From Cotesia glomerata (Eukaryota; Arthropoda; Insecta; Hymenoptera; Braconidae): a stretch of 64,000 nucleotides of DNA. Below the pieces are notes generated by a model that worked only from the letters and a program-made list of their open reading frames with translations, was not told where the DNA came from and did no database searches. A program made the position numbers and the translations under genes. The stretch is taken from assembly GCF_020080835.1 (NCBI RefSeq), contig NC_058158.1:23511639-23575638 (forward strand). The letters run 5' to 3'. This document shows, piece by piece, positions 34,173 to 46,355 of the stretch (position 1 is its first letter; each line of letters starts with the position of its first letter).

Positions 34173-35581
34173 TAGCCGAGTATGATTTTTTCATATTTTT
34201 ACTTCAACAAGTATATTAACAAATATTTTTAACTATAAACAAATCCTTCTATCAGTGCATACAGTAAACTTTTCTTATATTTGACTTATCCTTTTTCAAC
34301 AACTATATAAAACAATTAAATATAAAGAGTTTCTATTATAATCGCCAATGTGTTATGTCGATATAATATTTCAAAAGAATATTAATTATTATAGTTGTTA
34401 CAAATTTGCGATAATTAACGTTATATTTCAAGAAAAAATAGAATTTACAAATATAAAAACTAATCTCATTAATAATTCAGTACTTAACGGACAACTTTTA
34501 CTGCCACTAAATCTCGATGTTTTGAAAATTAAGTCTCTATTTGGACATCTGCAGATTCCATGGAAGAATTTTTTGTTTTTTCCTGTATTTTTTGTAGTAA
34601 ATATATGAACAATTATTGTATACATCTGCGGAGTATATATAATAGAATTGGTCGAACACTCAAGTATTTGGTAAGAAACTTAATAGAAAATTCTTAACAT
34701 TTAGAACTAAGCGAGATGAGATGAGACAACTGGTAACGAGACGAGACCGAGACTCGAACGAGACTTAATTTTTTCGGAATTGACGAGACCGAGACGAGAT
34801 TTTTGATACTCTCGCCTACTCTCGTCTCGTGTGAAGCCCTACCTCTCATAAATTAGGTAAAAATTTTTTTTTCCATTTTCCGTCAAGTTATGACCTCTAT
34901 AAGGTTTTTATGATATTTCGGGCTAATATGTGATACGTGGGGCATAATGGATCATTCGAAAAAAAATGACAAATTTGAAGAATTCATTATTTTAGGCCTT
35001 TTCAGGTCAATGAATCAGAATGAATTTAATTAAACTGAAAAATTTAATGAAAAGTTGAATTATATAGCTTATAAAAAATTGAAAACGCAGTTTTTTGAAA
35101 TTAAAACAGTAATAATTATATTATTAATTATTGATCACGGTATCCTCTGCACCAGACAGAAACCTAATCTCAAAAATTTATTTGAATTCCTCCAAGGATG
35201 TCTTACTTTACGCAATTCATATTTCTAATTTTGACTTGATAAAAATATAAAAAAAAAGGTCTGGTTCAAGATATTACGTATTTTAAAAGCTCAATCTGAA
35301 AACTCAACCTGTGATTTCAATCAATGTGAACTAATGTAACCAATTCATTGCTAAATAACATTTCTATATTTTTTCTTGTACGTAGGTTTAAAACCTCCGA
35401 TTGCAATAAAAGAAATTAATTATATTTGTAACTATTATCTATTTAAAACTAATTAATAGCTTAACAATGAAATTTATAATAATTTTTTAAGACGTTAACA
35501 AAAATTAAACTTTGAATAAAACATGAAATATAAATGTTCGATGATTAGGAAATCATATCGAGATATTTTAATGAATATACG

Positions 35582-36057
35582 ATTATTCGTAATGATCACA
35601 GACATATTCGTCAGAATAATCTTCGCCATTACCTGCGCAAGAATCATAAGATCATTTATTACAATTTTTACATTGAATCCATGACTCTGAGGACTCTGAG
35701 GAAAGTCCATAGCAATAAAGACAATGGTAATAATCATTTTTATATTTTAAATGTTTTTTTTTTTTTCAAATTTTTTGGTTTTGATTTTGTTTTATTTATT
35801 TTATTTTTTTTTTGTTTAATTGAATTTTTTTTTTTTGCTTCATGTTGATTTTTTTTTTCTGTGAGTTCTCGGCGATACTCAAGACTCGTAAGAATCGTGG
35901 TTTTCCCTCGACAACGTTTTCTGGGAGGAGAATCTCTAGATTTTGATGGTAATAGCTTTAGTAAAAAAAAAATTTTTTTTTCGATTTTTAGCAAAATGTC
36001 GACTGATTCGTTCGAAATAGATGGAAAATAAATGAATGTGATGGTTAAAAGCCACAA
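35582..36057 (-). pseudogene. Transposase C-terminal remnant, pogo/Tigger-like, copy 1
   Basis: The linker and zinc-binding tail are in two frames. The tail has an in-frame stop after CKNCNK and ends with the expected CDHY/C and stop. Lysine-rich text between them is inflated by A-runs. Copies 2 (38506-38661) and 3 (about 53090-53255) preserve the same tail with different lesions, which supports real coding ancestry. Confidence 0.7.
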
Positions 36058-36102
36058 AATAAAAAAATTCGCTTAAGGGGGCCGTCGTGCCCCAGACTCC
36101 CC

Positions 36103-36922
36103 TATATATTTTATTTTATATTATGTTATTCTTGTAGAAATTTATAATACCGAAAAACCCACGTAAAATAAGAATCGTATCAACGAATTTCAAATTATAT
36201 ATTGCGTCTACCTTGCCCGGGCAATGGTTTGATACTTTTTTCGCTGATAAGCTAATATAAAAATCTTACTTCGGGTTGATTCAACATCGATGAGACTGCA
36301 CTAATAACAAATCTCTAGTTCTGCAAGCGCTAAAATAAAATCTTCTAAAGCTTTAGATGTTGGCAATCTCCATCAAATGCTACGCGGAAAAAAATAGCTG
36401 CTGCAACATGATAAAATCAGAGGACTGTACCATCTTGCTTTAACTATTTTTTTTCTGTGTACGAGCACGTTGTCGATATAGATGGCAAATAGTAAGTCTC
36501 GTGTAATCTTGTGTATACACAAGGCTATAGCCTCATTCATGAAACTCCAGAATTCAAAGGTCATGAACGGAATCAATTTAGTCTGTTTGAAAATTAGTGA
36601 TGATGTAACTTAGTTGTTTATTTTTGAAATCGATTAATGATCGAAAATGGATCAAGAAATTAGCACGAATGATTGGTTTTGTCACGTCAGCGATGACGAA
36701 TTTTCGGTTAAGTAATCGACAAAATCCAGTGTGATAACCATACGTGTTAATAAAGTTTAGTATAACTATTGCGGAGGAGATAGCGAGAATCTCTTGGGTT
36801 TTCTTAGACAAGTTTGGTAATTGTAAGATGTCGTGACTAGTGTCAAATAGTAAAGGCCTCAACTTTGTGCACATGTTTGGAATCGATAAACAAAATGGAG
36901 TGGTTATATAACTACTCATTTT
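36103..36922. other. AT-rich spacer with a short palindrome-array end pair
   Basis: Holds a 79-bp piece at 36381-36459 (CGCGGAAAAAAATAGC … ACTATTTTTTTTCTGTG|TA) with a GCTGCTGCAACA motif, related to 21350. Otherwise nothing recognised. Confidence 0.45.
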
Positions 36923-37872
<950 letters not shown>

Positions 37873-38505
37873 TTTTTTTTTTCGTTACACTGTAGATAGC
37901 AAATTGTGTTTTAAGTTGCATGGACCGTCATTCAACTCTTTTTGGATTAAAGGATATCGGAATTTACCGTGGCTAATGCACGAGGAGAAAAATTACTTGA
38001 GTGTTGATAACAATTGAAGATATATGAGTTCACGAGACAATCAATATTCTCATATATATAGTGATAATGTAGTAACTATCATATTTATTCCAATAGGGGA
38101 GCCTGGGGCACGACGGCCCCCTTAAGTCGATTTTTTCTTTTTCTGGCTTTTAACCATCAAATTCATTTATTTGCCATCTACTTTGAACGAATCAGTCGAA
38201 ATTTTGCAAAAAATCGAAAAAATTTTTTTTTTCTGGGGCACGAAGGCCCCCTCCCCAAAAAATCATATAAAAAAAATTTTTTTTTACTAAAGCTATTACC
38301 ATCAAAATCTAGAGACTCTCCTTCCAGAAAACGTCGTTGAGGGAAAACCACGATTTTTACAGGTTTTGAGTATCGCCAAGAACTCACAGAAAAAAAAAAT
38401 TAACATGGAGCAAAAAAAAAGACCTCAATTAAACAAAAAAAAAAAAAAAAATTAAATTAAAACCAAAAAATTAAAAAAAAAAAAAAAAAATTTTAAATAT
38501 AAAAA

Positions 38506-38661
38506 TGATGATTGCCATTGTCTGTATTGCAATGGACTTTCCTTTGAGTCCTCAGAGTCATAGATTCAATGTAAAAATTGTAATCAATGGTCTTATGATT
38601 CTTGCGCAGGGATTGACGAAGATTATTCTGACGAATATGTTTGTGATCATTGCGAATAATC
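38506..38661 (+). pseudogene. Transposase C-terminal zinc-binding tail, copy 2
   Basis: It reads CHCLYCNGLSFESSES, a stop where copy 1 has Trp, then IQCKNCNQWSYDSCAG and DEYVCDHCE before the natural stop. The Cys pairs, the Trp after CxxC and the terminal CDHC form a PHD-like metal site, typical of pogo/Tigger-type transposases in arthropods. One nonsense codon. Confidence 0.75.
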
Positions 38662-39261
38662 GTATATTCATTAAAGTATCTCGATGTGATTTTCTAATCA
38701 TCGAACATTTATATTTCCCTAGTAGAAATGAAATCAAGTTTTTAGCCAGTAACTGGCCAGTTTTACTAGACTTAAACCAGTAACTGGCCAGTGTAATATC
38801 AAGTTTCTGTCTAGTAACTGGCAAGTTTTACTAGAGATCTAACAAAACATTACCCAGTAAACACGTTTACGTCAATGTGACGTCAAAATGACATTGGGCT
38901 ATGTCAGGATTTACGTAAGATACAAGTCACGAATGAGTCATATATGACTCATTATTTCACACTTCTTGACGTAAGATTCTGACGTAAAAATATGACGTAG
39001 TCATGACGTCAGTATTATGTCTCAATGACATTTATGACGTCAATATGACATACCTGTGATGTCTATATCATGATAATGATGTCATTATGACGTAAAAGTG
39101 ATGTAAGTGATGTAAGAATTGTACCTCAGAAAAAATATTAAAAAAAAAATTTCTCAAAAATAAAAAGATGGCAATTTTGAAATTAATTATAGTGTTGTGG
39201 ACTTATTACAAAGTTTGAAACACTAGTTATATGTTGATACTTGATGAAAAAATCCTGATAT

Positions 39262-39332
39262 ATGCTGGGCTCGAACTTGGGTCCTCACGTATCGGAGTCT
39301 GGAACGCTGCTCACTTGTCCAAGTAACGGTTC
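39262..39332 (-). ncRNA. tRNA-like segment in TGACGTCA element, copy 2
   Basis: Same as at 15161 on the other strand: B box at 39268-39278, A-box-like at 39310-39322, six A (T on the transcript strand) at 39247-39252. Confidence 0.55.
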
Positions 39333-39940
39333 ATGTCACGAAGTAAATAACTTATGTGATAAGCCTTATATGACGAAAAATGCTTATTTCATAATTTTTT
39401 CAGAGATTAAATGGATTTTAAGAGCTGGAATTGTATAAAATTCAATTCTAATAATTTATACAATTTTATAAAATTTCATTAAACTCATGAAATTTTATAA
39501 AGTTCTATAAAACTTTGTAAAAACTCTTATAAAAGGCTCTCTAGTGAAACTTGTGGTAATGAATAGGCAATTTATAAATTTTCATAAGAATTGATTGAAT
39601 CTTACACTTTCAAAAATTTTCGTCTAAAAGCGGACACAGAGAACTTTCACAGAGTGAAATTTTTTCAGAGTAAACGATGTATCCGTGTCATTTGAATATT
39701 TTTTAATACTTATTGATTTCTCAAGACTCCAATTTTTTTTTTATTTAATTTTTTCCGAAAATTTAGTATTTTTCATTTGATTTTTCTTCTTCAAAATTTC
39801 AATTTACAAAATTTAGATTTTTAATTTCAACTCTTTTAAGTATACCATTTTTTAATCTATATTTCTTTTTAATTTCAATTTTTTCGAAATTTGAATTTCT
39901 TTTAATTTAACATACTAACAACATTATGAAACTTGATGTA

Positions 39941-40126
39941 CACAGTAAAATTTTGCGTCATTGTGTCAAAAATTTTGTGTTAAAATTTTATGTTAAATAT
40001 TTAACATTTTTTTATGTTGATTTAACACAATAAATGTTAAATTTACACTTAAAAAAGTTAAATATTTAACACAAAAATTTTTAACACTAAAGTTTTTGAC
40101 GCAATGACGCAAAATTTTTTACTGTG
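39941..40126. mobile_element. MITE inside TGACGTCA element, copy 2
   Basis: TA|CACAGTAAAATTTTGCGTC to GACGCAAAATTTTTTACTGTG|TA; counterpart of 14327-14513. Confidence 0.85.
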
Positions 40127-42317
40127 TAAAATACTATTAGTCTCGTCAATAACAATCATGGAACTGTTTGAATTATTTCAAATACAATGTTTCATAAGTA
40201 GCAGCACTAATGTCAGAAAATTATTTTTCAAGTAATAGTGCAATATTTAAATGACTGACATTTAATTTCTTGACGCGAAATCATAAGAAATTATATGTTT
40301 ACTGCTTGACGGTTTAAAAATTTAGAGTTCATGCCACATAAATTGAACTCGGTATTTTGTTATCAGTTTCACACCAAATCATTTATACTGAATGAAGTCG
40401 AAAATATTTTTACAATGGATAAAAGTACCTAAATTCATGGAAAAAATATAAGTGAGAAACATATGCAACGAAAAAAAAGTATTTCTTGCACCAAGAAAAT
40501 TTTGACGGAGGCCGAAGTTATATTGGAGCAAGAAGTGTTTTAGTGTCAAGAAATTTTGACTTCATTCACGAAATTTTCAGTCATCTCTAATATATTCTTG
40601 GTCCAAAGAAATTTACCTTTGAGTCAAGATTTTTTTTCTGCAGTGTATGGAAACATACAAGCAAAGATATAAAAAGTTTATATCCCACATGTATTTAATT
40701 TGTATGTTTTTTTCTTAAAAACGTAAATGAAAAATATTTTGTATGTTATTTGCTAATATGTTAGATATATTCATTAATATTATAAATTATAAATTTTTGT
40801 TATTAAGAGCGGACTTAAATTTGCAAGGTACCAGCTTAAATCAGCTGTTTACCTCTTCCTGATTCTTACTAAATTTTAAACCAATTTTCACTAATATTTA
40901 GCGATTAATTGTAAATTAGACATCTTGTTAAAGAAGTTTTATATTTGATAAATTTTGATCAATCGATAATATTAAAAAATACATCCCCAAATTTTATCAA
41001 TATTATGGAAAATAATCGTTTGTCACTGATTTAGAAAATGACTTTCAAATTACGTCAGTATTATGTACAATTGTGACAAATTATTGATGTTAAATAATGA
41101 CTCACAGATGGTATCGGTATTACGTAAGACCGTGACTTGTCACTGATGTAAACACATGATATTAATCTTACGTCAAGATTACGTACAACCGTGACTTGTC
41201 ACTGATGTAAACGCATGATGTTAAACTTACGTCAAGATTACGTACAGCCGTGACTTGTCACTGATGTAAACGCATGATGTTAAACTTACGTCGTTATGAC
41301 ATACAATGATGGCATTAATGTTACGTAATATTGTAGTTTATATATTATGTCAGTTGTACGTAATATCTAAGTCATTTCCGTTACATCATAGAGAAGTAAT
41401 AAACTTACATCAGTATGATGTCAAAAATATATCATATATTTTTACATCATAATTGGATCACAAGACAGGTCAATTTTACGTCATATTTACGTAAAATATT
41501 GTGACATTCCTATGACTTATAAATGACGTCATATTGAAGTCATGTGTTCACTGGGTATGGCGGCTTTAGTGAAACTGTCAGTTTCAAATTCTGAGGTTAT
41601 TAGGCGTTATTAAAATTGTCAAATAAATGCAAAATAATGTTTAATAAACGATATTATATAAAAAAGTTTCATTTATGTGTACATTATAAAATATATAATA
41701 TCATTAGACTGATAGACTAATAATAAATCTAACAATAGAATAAGAAAATGATTATTTTGAATTGGAGATTTGTTTTTAATGCCCACAGTCGCAATTTGTA
41801 TAATGTGTCATTTTTTTTCACTGCATCCATTTTGAAATATATATTGGAAATTATTTACACGTTAATAAACACTAATTTTGATTTATTTATACTGTTTTTT
41901 AATAATAATTACTATAACGATGCGTACAGGTTAACAAAAAAAATAAACAAACACACACACCCACACACACACTAGTAAAGATACACTGTCGGTGTAACCA
42001 ATGTTTATGACTTAGTTGTAGGTGGCGCGATTTCAAGTTTTTACTGGATATCACTGGCCAGTTACTGGTTTATATCCAGTGAAAACTCGATTATTTCTAC
42101 TAGGGTTTCATGTTTTATTCAATGTGTAATTATTGTTAACGTCAAAAAATTATTATAAATTTTATTATTAAGCTATTAATTAGTTTTAAATAGATAAAAA
42201 ATACAGAGATGTTATTTAGCAATGAATTGGTAACATAAGTTTACATTGATTGAAATCACAGGTCGAGTTTTCATATTGAGCTTTTTAAATACGTAATATC
42301 TTGAACCAGACCTTTTT

Positions 42318-42456
42318 AACTTAGCTAAAAAAATCGAGGATTTTCAAAAATCGGGAAGTTATTGTTTTCACCTCGTTTTGCAAAAATCGAGTTTTCATCA
42401 GATCTCGACGTTTGAAGGTAATAAGAAGCTTCCCTGATTACTCCCGCGAGATTGTC

Positions 42457-42524
<68 letters not shown>

Positions 42525-43110
42525 TATGTAAACCGCTTATAACTTTTGAACGGCTCATCCGATTTTATCGCGGTTGGTGCCATTTGAAAGGGCTTGGCCA
42601 AACTTAGATTTTGAGTATAATTTGGACTGATTCGGATCAGTAGATTTTGAGAAATCTTAAAAAAACTAAGAAAAAAAATTTTTTTAAATGTGGTTTTTTT
42701 TTTAATAACTTTTAAACGGCTCGACCGATAGATTCCAAAAACTAATCAGCTCTAGACAATAAAAAACCACGTCTATCGCCACCAAGCTGGTCGAAATCGG
42801 TTAATTCGTTCGAGAGATATCGTGAACGAAAGAAAAGCGAAAAAAGTGTTTTGTTTGAGATCCATTCAAAAGTTATTGCGGTTTGAAAATTCCAAAAGTA
42901 GTGTTCTATGAAACTTATATCGGACTTTTGAGCTCGAAGAGCTCAAATGCTTATAAATACCATCACTTTGAGCTCAGCGAGCTGAAAATATCACATAAAA
43001 TATTTTGAGTTTAAAAATCTCAAAAACGTCATAAGTACAATTTTAAGCGCCCAGGTATGGAATCAGTGGGAAGTTGCAGGGATGGCCTTTAGGGTGAACC
43101 GTTTTACTAA
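42318..43110 (+). repeat. MSR copy in pogo-like transposon
   Basis: Runs from AACTTAGCTAAAAAAATCG to GGTGAACCGTTTTACTAA with a TG run at 42462-42520. It is inserted into text that is continuous in copy 1 (the AAGCTCAATCTGAAAACTC region). Confidence 0.8.
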
Positions 43111-43800
43111 TTTTTTTTATATTTTTATCAAGTCAAAATTATAAATATGAATTGCGTAGAGTAAGACATCCTTGGAGGAATTCAAATAAAACTTTGATTA
43201 GGTTTCTGTCTGGTGCAGATAATACCGTGATCAATAATTAATGATATAATTATTACTGTTTTAATTTTAAAAAACTGTGTTTTCAATTTTTTATAAGCTA
43301 TATAATTCAACTTTTCATTAAATTTTTCAGTTTAATTAAATTCATTCTGATTGATTGACCTGAAAAGGCCTAAAATAATGAATTCTTTAAATTTGTAACT
43401 TTTTTCTCGAATGGTCCATTATGCCCCACTTATCACATTTTGGCCCGAAATATTATAAAAACATCATAGAGGCCATAAATTGACGGAAAATGGAAAAAAA
43501 ATTTTTTACCTAATTTATGAGAGGGGCCGTTATGCCCGAAACCGTCGTGTATCTCTCTCCCCTGTGTGATTCAATTTTTTGTTAAAATTTTTAGTTCAAT
43601 TAAATTTGTTTTTAATTCATTTTACCACAAATTTATCATAATTTGAAAAAAAAAAATTATTTTTCGTTACAATTTTTTTCTCGAGTGGTCCATCATGCCC
43701 CACATATCACATATTGGCCCAAAAGAAAAAAAAAATTTTTACTTAATTTTTGAGGGGGGCCGTTGTGCCCCAGGGGGGCCTTCGTGCCCCAGGTTCCCCT

Positions 43801-44644
43801 ACGTCCAATCGGAGATAAAACGCTTTTCTATAAGCTTTCTAGGTGAAAACTTATGTCGTGCGTACCCAGCTAAAGAGTTGTTCTCATGAGTTCGAACGAA
43901 ACGTCGATGTCCCTATTTATCAATAAGTTTTTGAAGTCAGGCATTAAAAAACAAAACGTCTGCTCATTTCATAATATTAATTTTTTTTTTCATAACTTAA
44001 AAATTTTTATAAAATTTTGTTTTTGGGCAATTCAAAAATTAATTTGGCGCATTGAAGAGGAGGAGGTTTTCATTTAAGATACGGAGGGATAAAATTTTTT
44101 ATTTCCAAAATAACTGAATATAAAACGTTTTTTTTTTCAAAATTTTATTTTTAAGATCTAATAAAGAATTAAATTTTTTACAGAATCGGTTTCTTCTGTT
44201 TTTAATTCAATCTTGACAGAAAAAAAGTTAAAAAGCATAAAATGAATCAATTCAATTATTGAAAGTTGAAAATAATTGACCCTTTGGATAAAAAAACGAC
44301 ATATTTATGATGAACTTAAATTAAATCTTAAAGTATTAAATAGATTTTTTTTCCGTTCTTACATGAATGTTTTCGTTAAAACCATAAATATTGAATAAGT
44401 TCATGTGTGAGGTTTGGTAGTAAATAAAAATTTTGACTTTTGAAAAGCTTAATCATGTAGTTATTGGCCTTAAAAAATTAAAAAACTTTTATCGATAATT
44501 TTAGAAAGTTATTAATAATTAAATTTTTAACATACCGAACTTTTTACGAAACCAGCATTGTTTTGTTTAAAATAACAATATTTACATCATAAATAAACGT
44601 ACAATATAAGTATACCCAAACACAATGAGGAGGTCAAGACATAA
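43801..44644. other. AT-rich spacer
   Basis: No element ends, repeats or exons recognised. Confidence 0.4.
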
Positions 44645-44818
44645 TACAGTGGAACCTCGATGAGTCAGACTCGAAGGGATCAAGATTTTTTCTCCCATAA
44701 AATTTTCTTAATTACCCAGGTTTTTCATTTATCGAGAAAATTGTTGCTAATAATAACATTAAAAAGAAGAATAAAATATATTGAATAAATTAGGTTTCAT
44801 TGATTAACTACATCGATT

Positions 44819-46355
44819 ATTTTTTTTTTTTTATTTTATTGAAGACATTCGGCCCTAGAACTGACGTTCCCTAAAGGCCGTAGAAATTTAATAGTATTAT
44901 TACATAGTGAGTAAGTACTTTGAATACAAAATTATAAAGTAATTTGAATACAAAATTAAAAAGTAATTTGAATACAAAATTAAATAGTAATCTGAATACA
45001 AAATTAGAAACCATTTTGAATAACATTTTAATCATATAAGTAAATGAACACTTATTATTATTATTATTGACTCTCTAGTTCAAATGTCTTTATCAAAAAT
45101 TAATTTGTAACACAACGTCTGAAACTCAGCTGAAGAATTCACGGCCACAAGATCACTCGGTAACTAATTCCATTCCCTCACTGCAGTCAACAAGAATGAA
45201 TTTTCATAGGCAACAGTCCTACAGGCAGGCTGATGCAGAACTTGATTTCTACGCTCAGCACGACCCCTGACATCAAGCAATATTTTGAAATTCGAATGCA
45301 ACAACTTATGATGCTGCATATTTAGCATTTTATACACCAGACTCAAAATTATAAACTCACGCCTACTTCGGAGCGTCAACCATCCAAGTCTCCTCCTGTA
45401 AGGTGTTATGTGCTCAAACCGCCGAGCTCCAAATATGAATCTGATGCAAGCATTGAACTTCCGCTGGAGCCTAAGTTGCAAAGTCCCCGAAATATTTGTA
45501 AATACAGCACTGCAATAATCAAATATAGGCAATATCAGAGCAGCAACTAGTCTTCTCCGCATTGAAGCACTTAGCACCTTACTGTTCATTTTCAATCGAG
45601 CAAGACAACTCATCGCTTGTTGGCTAGTAGATACCACTTGGTCATGCCAAGACAAAGTACTGTCTAAGAGAACACCAAGATACTTGACAGTGGAGACATA
45701 GACAACAGGCACTCCATTTACGAGCACACTAGGTGCATTCTGACAAATTGGACTGCTAACATGTTGCCGACTGCCGAAAATAGCAGCTTTTGTCTTAGCC
45801 TCATTAAGTTTGAGCCGATTGTGACGGCACCAATCTTCAATTTTCACAATCGTAGCGTTCAGCCCATCCACTGCCTGTCCAATTCCTTCCATTTTGCTAA
45901 TAACATAGATCACTAGATCATCAGCATAAAATATATGCTTACAGTCTATCACAGAACCAAGCTCCGAAACAAACAGTGCATACAGCAGCGGTCCGAGCAC
46001 ACTCCCCTGAGGCACTCCACTAGTCAGCTCTTTCCATGACGAGACATTATCCTCATTTTTTACCGCCTGACGCCTGCACGTCAAATACGAATGAAACCAC
46101 CTTAGTGCACTCTCTGAAAGGTTCAGTTCTCGTAGCTTCATCAGTAGTAGCAAATGATCAACACTATCAAATGCTTTTGTAAAGTCAAAAAACACTGCAG
46201 TAGTAATTAACCGCTCATCGATTCCAGCACGTATATCGTCACATAATCGAAGCAATGCCGTTTGCGTACTCATTCCCTCACGAAACCCAGTTTGACAAGG
46301 ATCTAATAAGTTATTAGCCGTAACATAGCAGACTAATTGTTCATAGACACAGATT
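44819..46355 (-). mobile_element. CR1/Jockey-like LINE, 5' truncated
   Basis: Minus-strand reverse-transcriptase coding begins abruptly near 46355. It is followed by a 3' UTR with direct repeats of TTTGAATACAAAATTAAA-type text (about 44920-45030) and ends in an A-rich tail (44835-44819). No endonuclease remains. The clade within the CR1/Jockey group is unresolved. Confidence 0.8.
45086..46355 (-). pseudogene. Reverse transcriptase fragment of the CR1/Jockey-like LINE
   Basis: Continuous reading includes LLDPCQTGFREGMST, AVFFDFTKAFDSVDH, SGVPQGSVLGPLLYALF, catalytic YADDLVIYV, LKLNEAKTK and KYLGVLLDSTLSWHDQV. The frame is closed by TAG at 45164-45166, just after VREWN. The same frame then continues (LPSDLVAVNSSAEFQTLCY) to a TGA at about 45084, so the first stop is a nonsense mutation near the natural end. 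The N-terminal half of the enzyme and ORF1 are missing. Confidence 0.85.

Larger units (their letters stand above)
32504..34841. mobile_element. Non-autonomous hAT-superfamily element
   Basis: The terminal inverted repeat is TAGGGCTTCACACG/CGTGTGAAGCCCTA, with an 8-bp duplication CCTCTCAT on both sides. An empty site (GGCCCCTCTCATAAATTAGG read in the minus orientation near 43510) is preserved in copy 2 of the host transposon. An 8-bp target duplication and TAGGG ends are diagnostic for hAT. Subterminal GTCTCGTCTCG-type repeats line both ends. It contains the element 32866-34172 and no transposase. Confidence 0.88.
32177..36101 (-). mobile_element. Pogo/Tigger-like DNA transposon remnant, copy 1
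   Basis: The ends are TA|GGGGAACCTGGGGCACGA and TCGTGCCCCAGACTCCCC|TA. Minus-strand coding remains near the right end: a basic linker (ORF about 36057-35740, with RKRCRGKTTILTSLEYRREL) and, in another frame, a cysteine-rich tail at 35737-35582 (CLYC, WIQCKNC, SYDSCAG, YVCD). Such a PHD-like tail is typical of insect pogo/Tigger-like DDE transposases. Frameshifts and stops make it inactive. It is interrupted by the hAT element 32504-34841. Confidence 0.72.
38853..41555 (-). mobile_element. 2.7-kb TGACGTCA-array element, copy 2 (inverted)
   Basis: The ends are TA|CCCAGTAAACACG and GTGTTCACTGGG|TA. It matches 12898-15637 in reverse order throughout, including the tRNA-like segment (39262-39332), the internal MITE (39941-40126) and the CAAG fragment. 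Clean TA flanks on both sides define the termini. Confidence 0.85.
38717..42108. mobile_element. Array element with CCAGTTACTGG motif (CCCTAGTAG ends)
   Basis: The ends are CCCTAGTAGAAAT and ATTTCTACTAGGG, flanked by TTT on both sides. The uninterrupted site (TATATTTCATG) is preserved, inverted, in copy 1 at about 35522-35532. Both sub-ends repeat CCAGTAACTGGCCAGT-like palindromes. The TGACGTCA element copy 2 (38853-41555) sits inside, leaving about 690 bp of its own sequence. No coding sequence. Confidence 0.75.
38096..43799 (+). mobile_element. Pogo/Tigger-like DNA transposon remnant, copy 2
   Basis: The ends are TA|GGGGAGCCTGGGGCACGA and CGTGCCCCAGGTTCCCC|TA. It is in the opposite orientation to copy 1, so its transposase tail reads on the plus strand (38506-38661). 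It is interrupted by the element 38717-42108 and an MSR copy at 42318-43110. Text shared with copy 1 resumes at about 43120-43700. Confidence 0.72.

Noticed and set aside
35740..36057. Lysine-rich ORF as a host gene
   Set aside because: The linker of a broken transposase extended by A-runs; counterpart decayed in copy 2.
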